A stretch of DNA of 34,017 nt, taken from NCBI GenBank assembly GCA_903922455.1, contig CAIXTT010000188.1, positions 1 through 34,017 on the forward strand, given 5' to 3'. A program made the translations under genes and the position numbers. Source of the stretch: an uncultured Bacteroidota bacterium (lineage in GTDB: Bacteria; Bacteroidota; Bacteroidia; AKYH767-A; OLB10). This document shows positions 33,504 through 34,017 of the stretch, one piece after another (the first letter of the stretch is position 1; every line of letters starts with the position of its first letter). The notes beneath the pieces were generated by a model. It ran no database searches. It worked only from the letters and a program-made list of their open reading frames with translations, and had not been told where the DNA came from.

Positions 33504-33511
33504 CAAATATA
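33504..33511 (-). promoter_or_regulatory. Candidate -7 promoter box for fbp
   Basis: The minus strand reads TATATTTG, an exact TAnnTTTG box, 26-33 nt upstream of the fbp ATG. A TTG lies 23 nt further upstream, longer than the usual spacing, so the -33 element is uncertain. Confidence 0.45.
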
Positions 33512-33625
33512 CAGAATGTAGATTGGTATTGTTTCAATAAAATTGGCATTTCACTAACTTATAAATGTTTAAAATTTATTGTCCTTTCCTCTCCATGTTT
33601 TGGGTAGATGTACTAACCTTGTAAT

Positions 33626-34017
33626 ATGCAAACTTCCTATCCGAAAGAAAAATTAAAGATTCTACTCTTAGAAAACATTCACCCTTCGGCCATCGCCCTT
33701 TTAAATAAAGCAGGATACACTGATATTGAGTCGATCAAAGGTTCCATCTCTGAAAAAGAACTTTTAGAAAAAATTGGAAAAGTGCATATTCTGGGAATCC
33801 GTTCAAAGACGCAAATCACAGAAGCTATTTTAAGAAAAGCAGAAAAATTGATTGCTATTGGCGCCTTTTGTATTGGCACCAATCAAATAAAAATGGACAT
33901 CGCCCGAAAACAAGGAATTGCTGTTTTTAATTCACCGTTTTCGAATACAAGGTCGGTTGCTGAACTCGTATTAGGTTTAAGTATTATGTTGATGCGACGC
34001 GTTTTTGAAAAGAGTGA
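33626..34017 (+). CDS. serA: D-3-phosphoglycerate dehydrogenase, N-terminal part (truncated by window edge)
   Basis: First step of serine synthesis, NAD-dependent oxidation of 3-phosphoglycerate. The visible 130 residues include KLKILLLENIHPSAIALLNK, HILGIRSKTQITEAIL, LIAIGAFCIGTNQIKMDIA and FNSPFSNTRSVAELVLG, which closely follow the E. coli-type SerA rather than other 2-hydroxyacid dehydrogenases. The NAD-binding core, the catalytic Glu/His and any ACT domain lie beyond the window. The ATG at 33626 gives the usual short lead. It is divergent from fbp, with 147 bp between the start codons. Confidence 0.93.
   Translation, partial: MQTSYPKEKLKILLLENIHPSAIALLNKAGYTDIESIKGSISEKELLEKIGKVHILGIRSKTQITEAILRKAEKLIAIGAFCIGTNQIKMDIARKQGIAVFNSPFSNTRSVAELVLGLSIMLMRRVFEKS

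Overview
The window reads as chromosomal DNA of a member of the Bacteroidota. This rests on four observations. There is a very large surface protein with a type IX secretion (T9SS) type B C-terminal domain. There is a gldC gliding-motility gene. The division and cell-wall (dcw) cluster has the compact Bacteroidota layout, ending ftsQ-ftsA-ftsZ-yqeY without ddl, murB or murF. Candidate promoters carry TAnnTTTG -7 boxes, and obvious Shine-Dalgarno sequences are largely absent. The genus cannot be fixed from sequence alone; an aerobic flavobacterium-like or sphingobacterium-like lineage is plausible.

Layout. 1-625 (-): the 5' part of pheT, cut by the window edge. 750-7562 (-): a 2270-residue secreted, repeat-built surface protein, flanked by two hairpin terminators (701-728 and 7765-7790). 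7823-23708 (-): an unbroken 16-kb dcw operon. In transcription order it is mraZ, rsmH, an ftsL-like gene, ftsI (PASTA type), murE, mraY, murD, ftsW, murG, murC, ftsQ, ftsA, ftsZ and yqeY. Upstream of mraZ lie three 10-bp-phased MraZ boxes, with inverted look-alikes in the leader. 23709-24231: a 523-bp divergent intergenic region. 24232-26011 (+): two acyltransferases, an O-acyltransferase and an N-acyltransferase, resembling the glycine/ornithine-lipid pair GlsA/GlsB. 26012-26621: a 610-bp non-coding stretch containing 42-bp direct repeats, a triple ATCCGTGT motif and a GC-rich imperfect palindrome. 26622-27678 (-): engB and gldC. 27792-32417 (+): a 1121-residue outer-membrane protein (degenerate metallopeptidase-like domain, TolB-like propeller, barrel) and an M20 amidohydrolase. 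32450-33478 (-): class I fructose-1,6-bisphosphatase. 33626-34017 (+): the 5' part of serA, cut by the window edge.

How the genes work together. The dcw operon makes the peptidoglycan precursor (MurC, MurD, MurE, MraY, MurG), polymerises and crosslinks it at the septum (FtsW, FtsI) and builds the divisome (FtsZ, FtsA, FtsQ, FtsL). It is probably autoregulated by MraZ. MurE carries the DNPR signature, so the peptidoglycan is predicted to contain meso-diaminopimelate. The giant protein and GldC point to T9SS-dependent surface display and possibly gliding. The acyltransferase pair would supply amino-acid-containing membrane lipids. The rest is housekeeping: EngB for 50S assembly, FBPase for gluconeogenesis and SerA for serine synthesis.

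Most of the window is ordinary core genome. The parts most worth a second look are the alternating two-module repeat architecture of the giant protein, the apparently dead peptidase domain of the TolB-like/barrel protein, the mraZ operator layout and the structured intergenic repeats near 26.1-26.6 kb. I do not see a clearly new defence or mobile system. All domain and family calls come from reading the sequence, with no database search.
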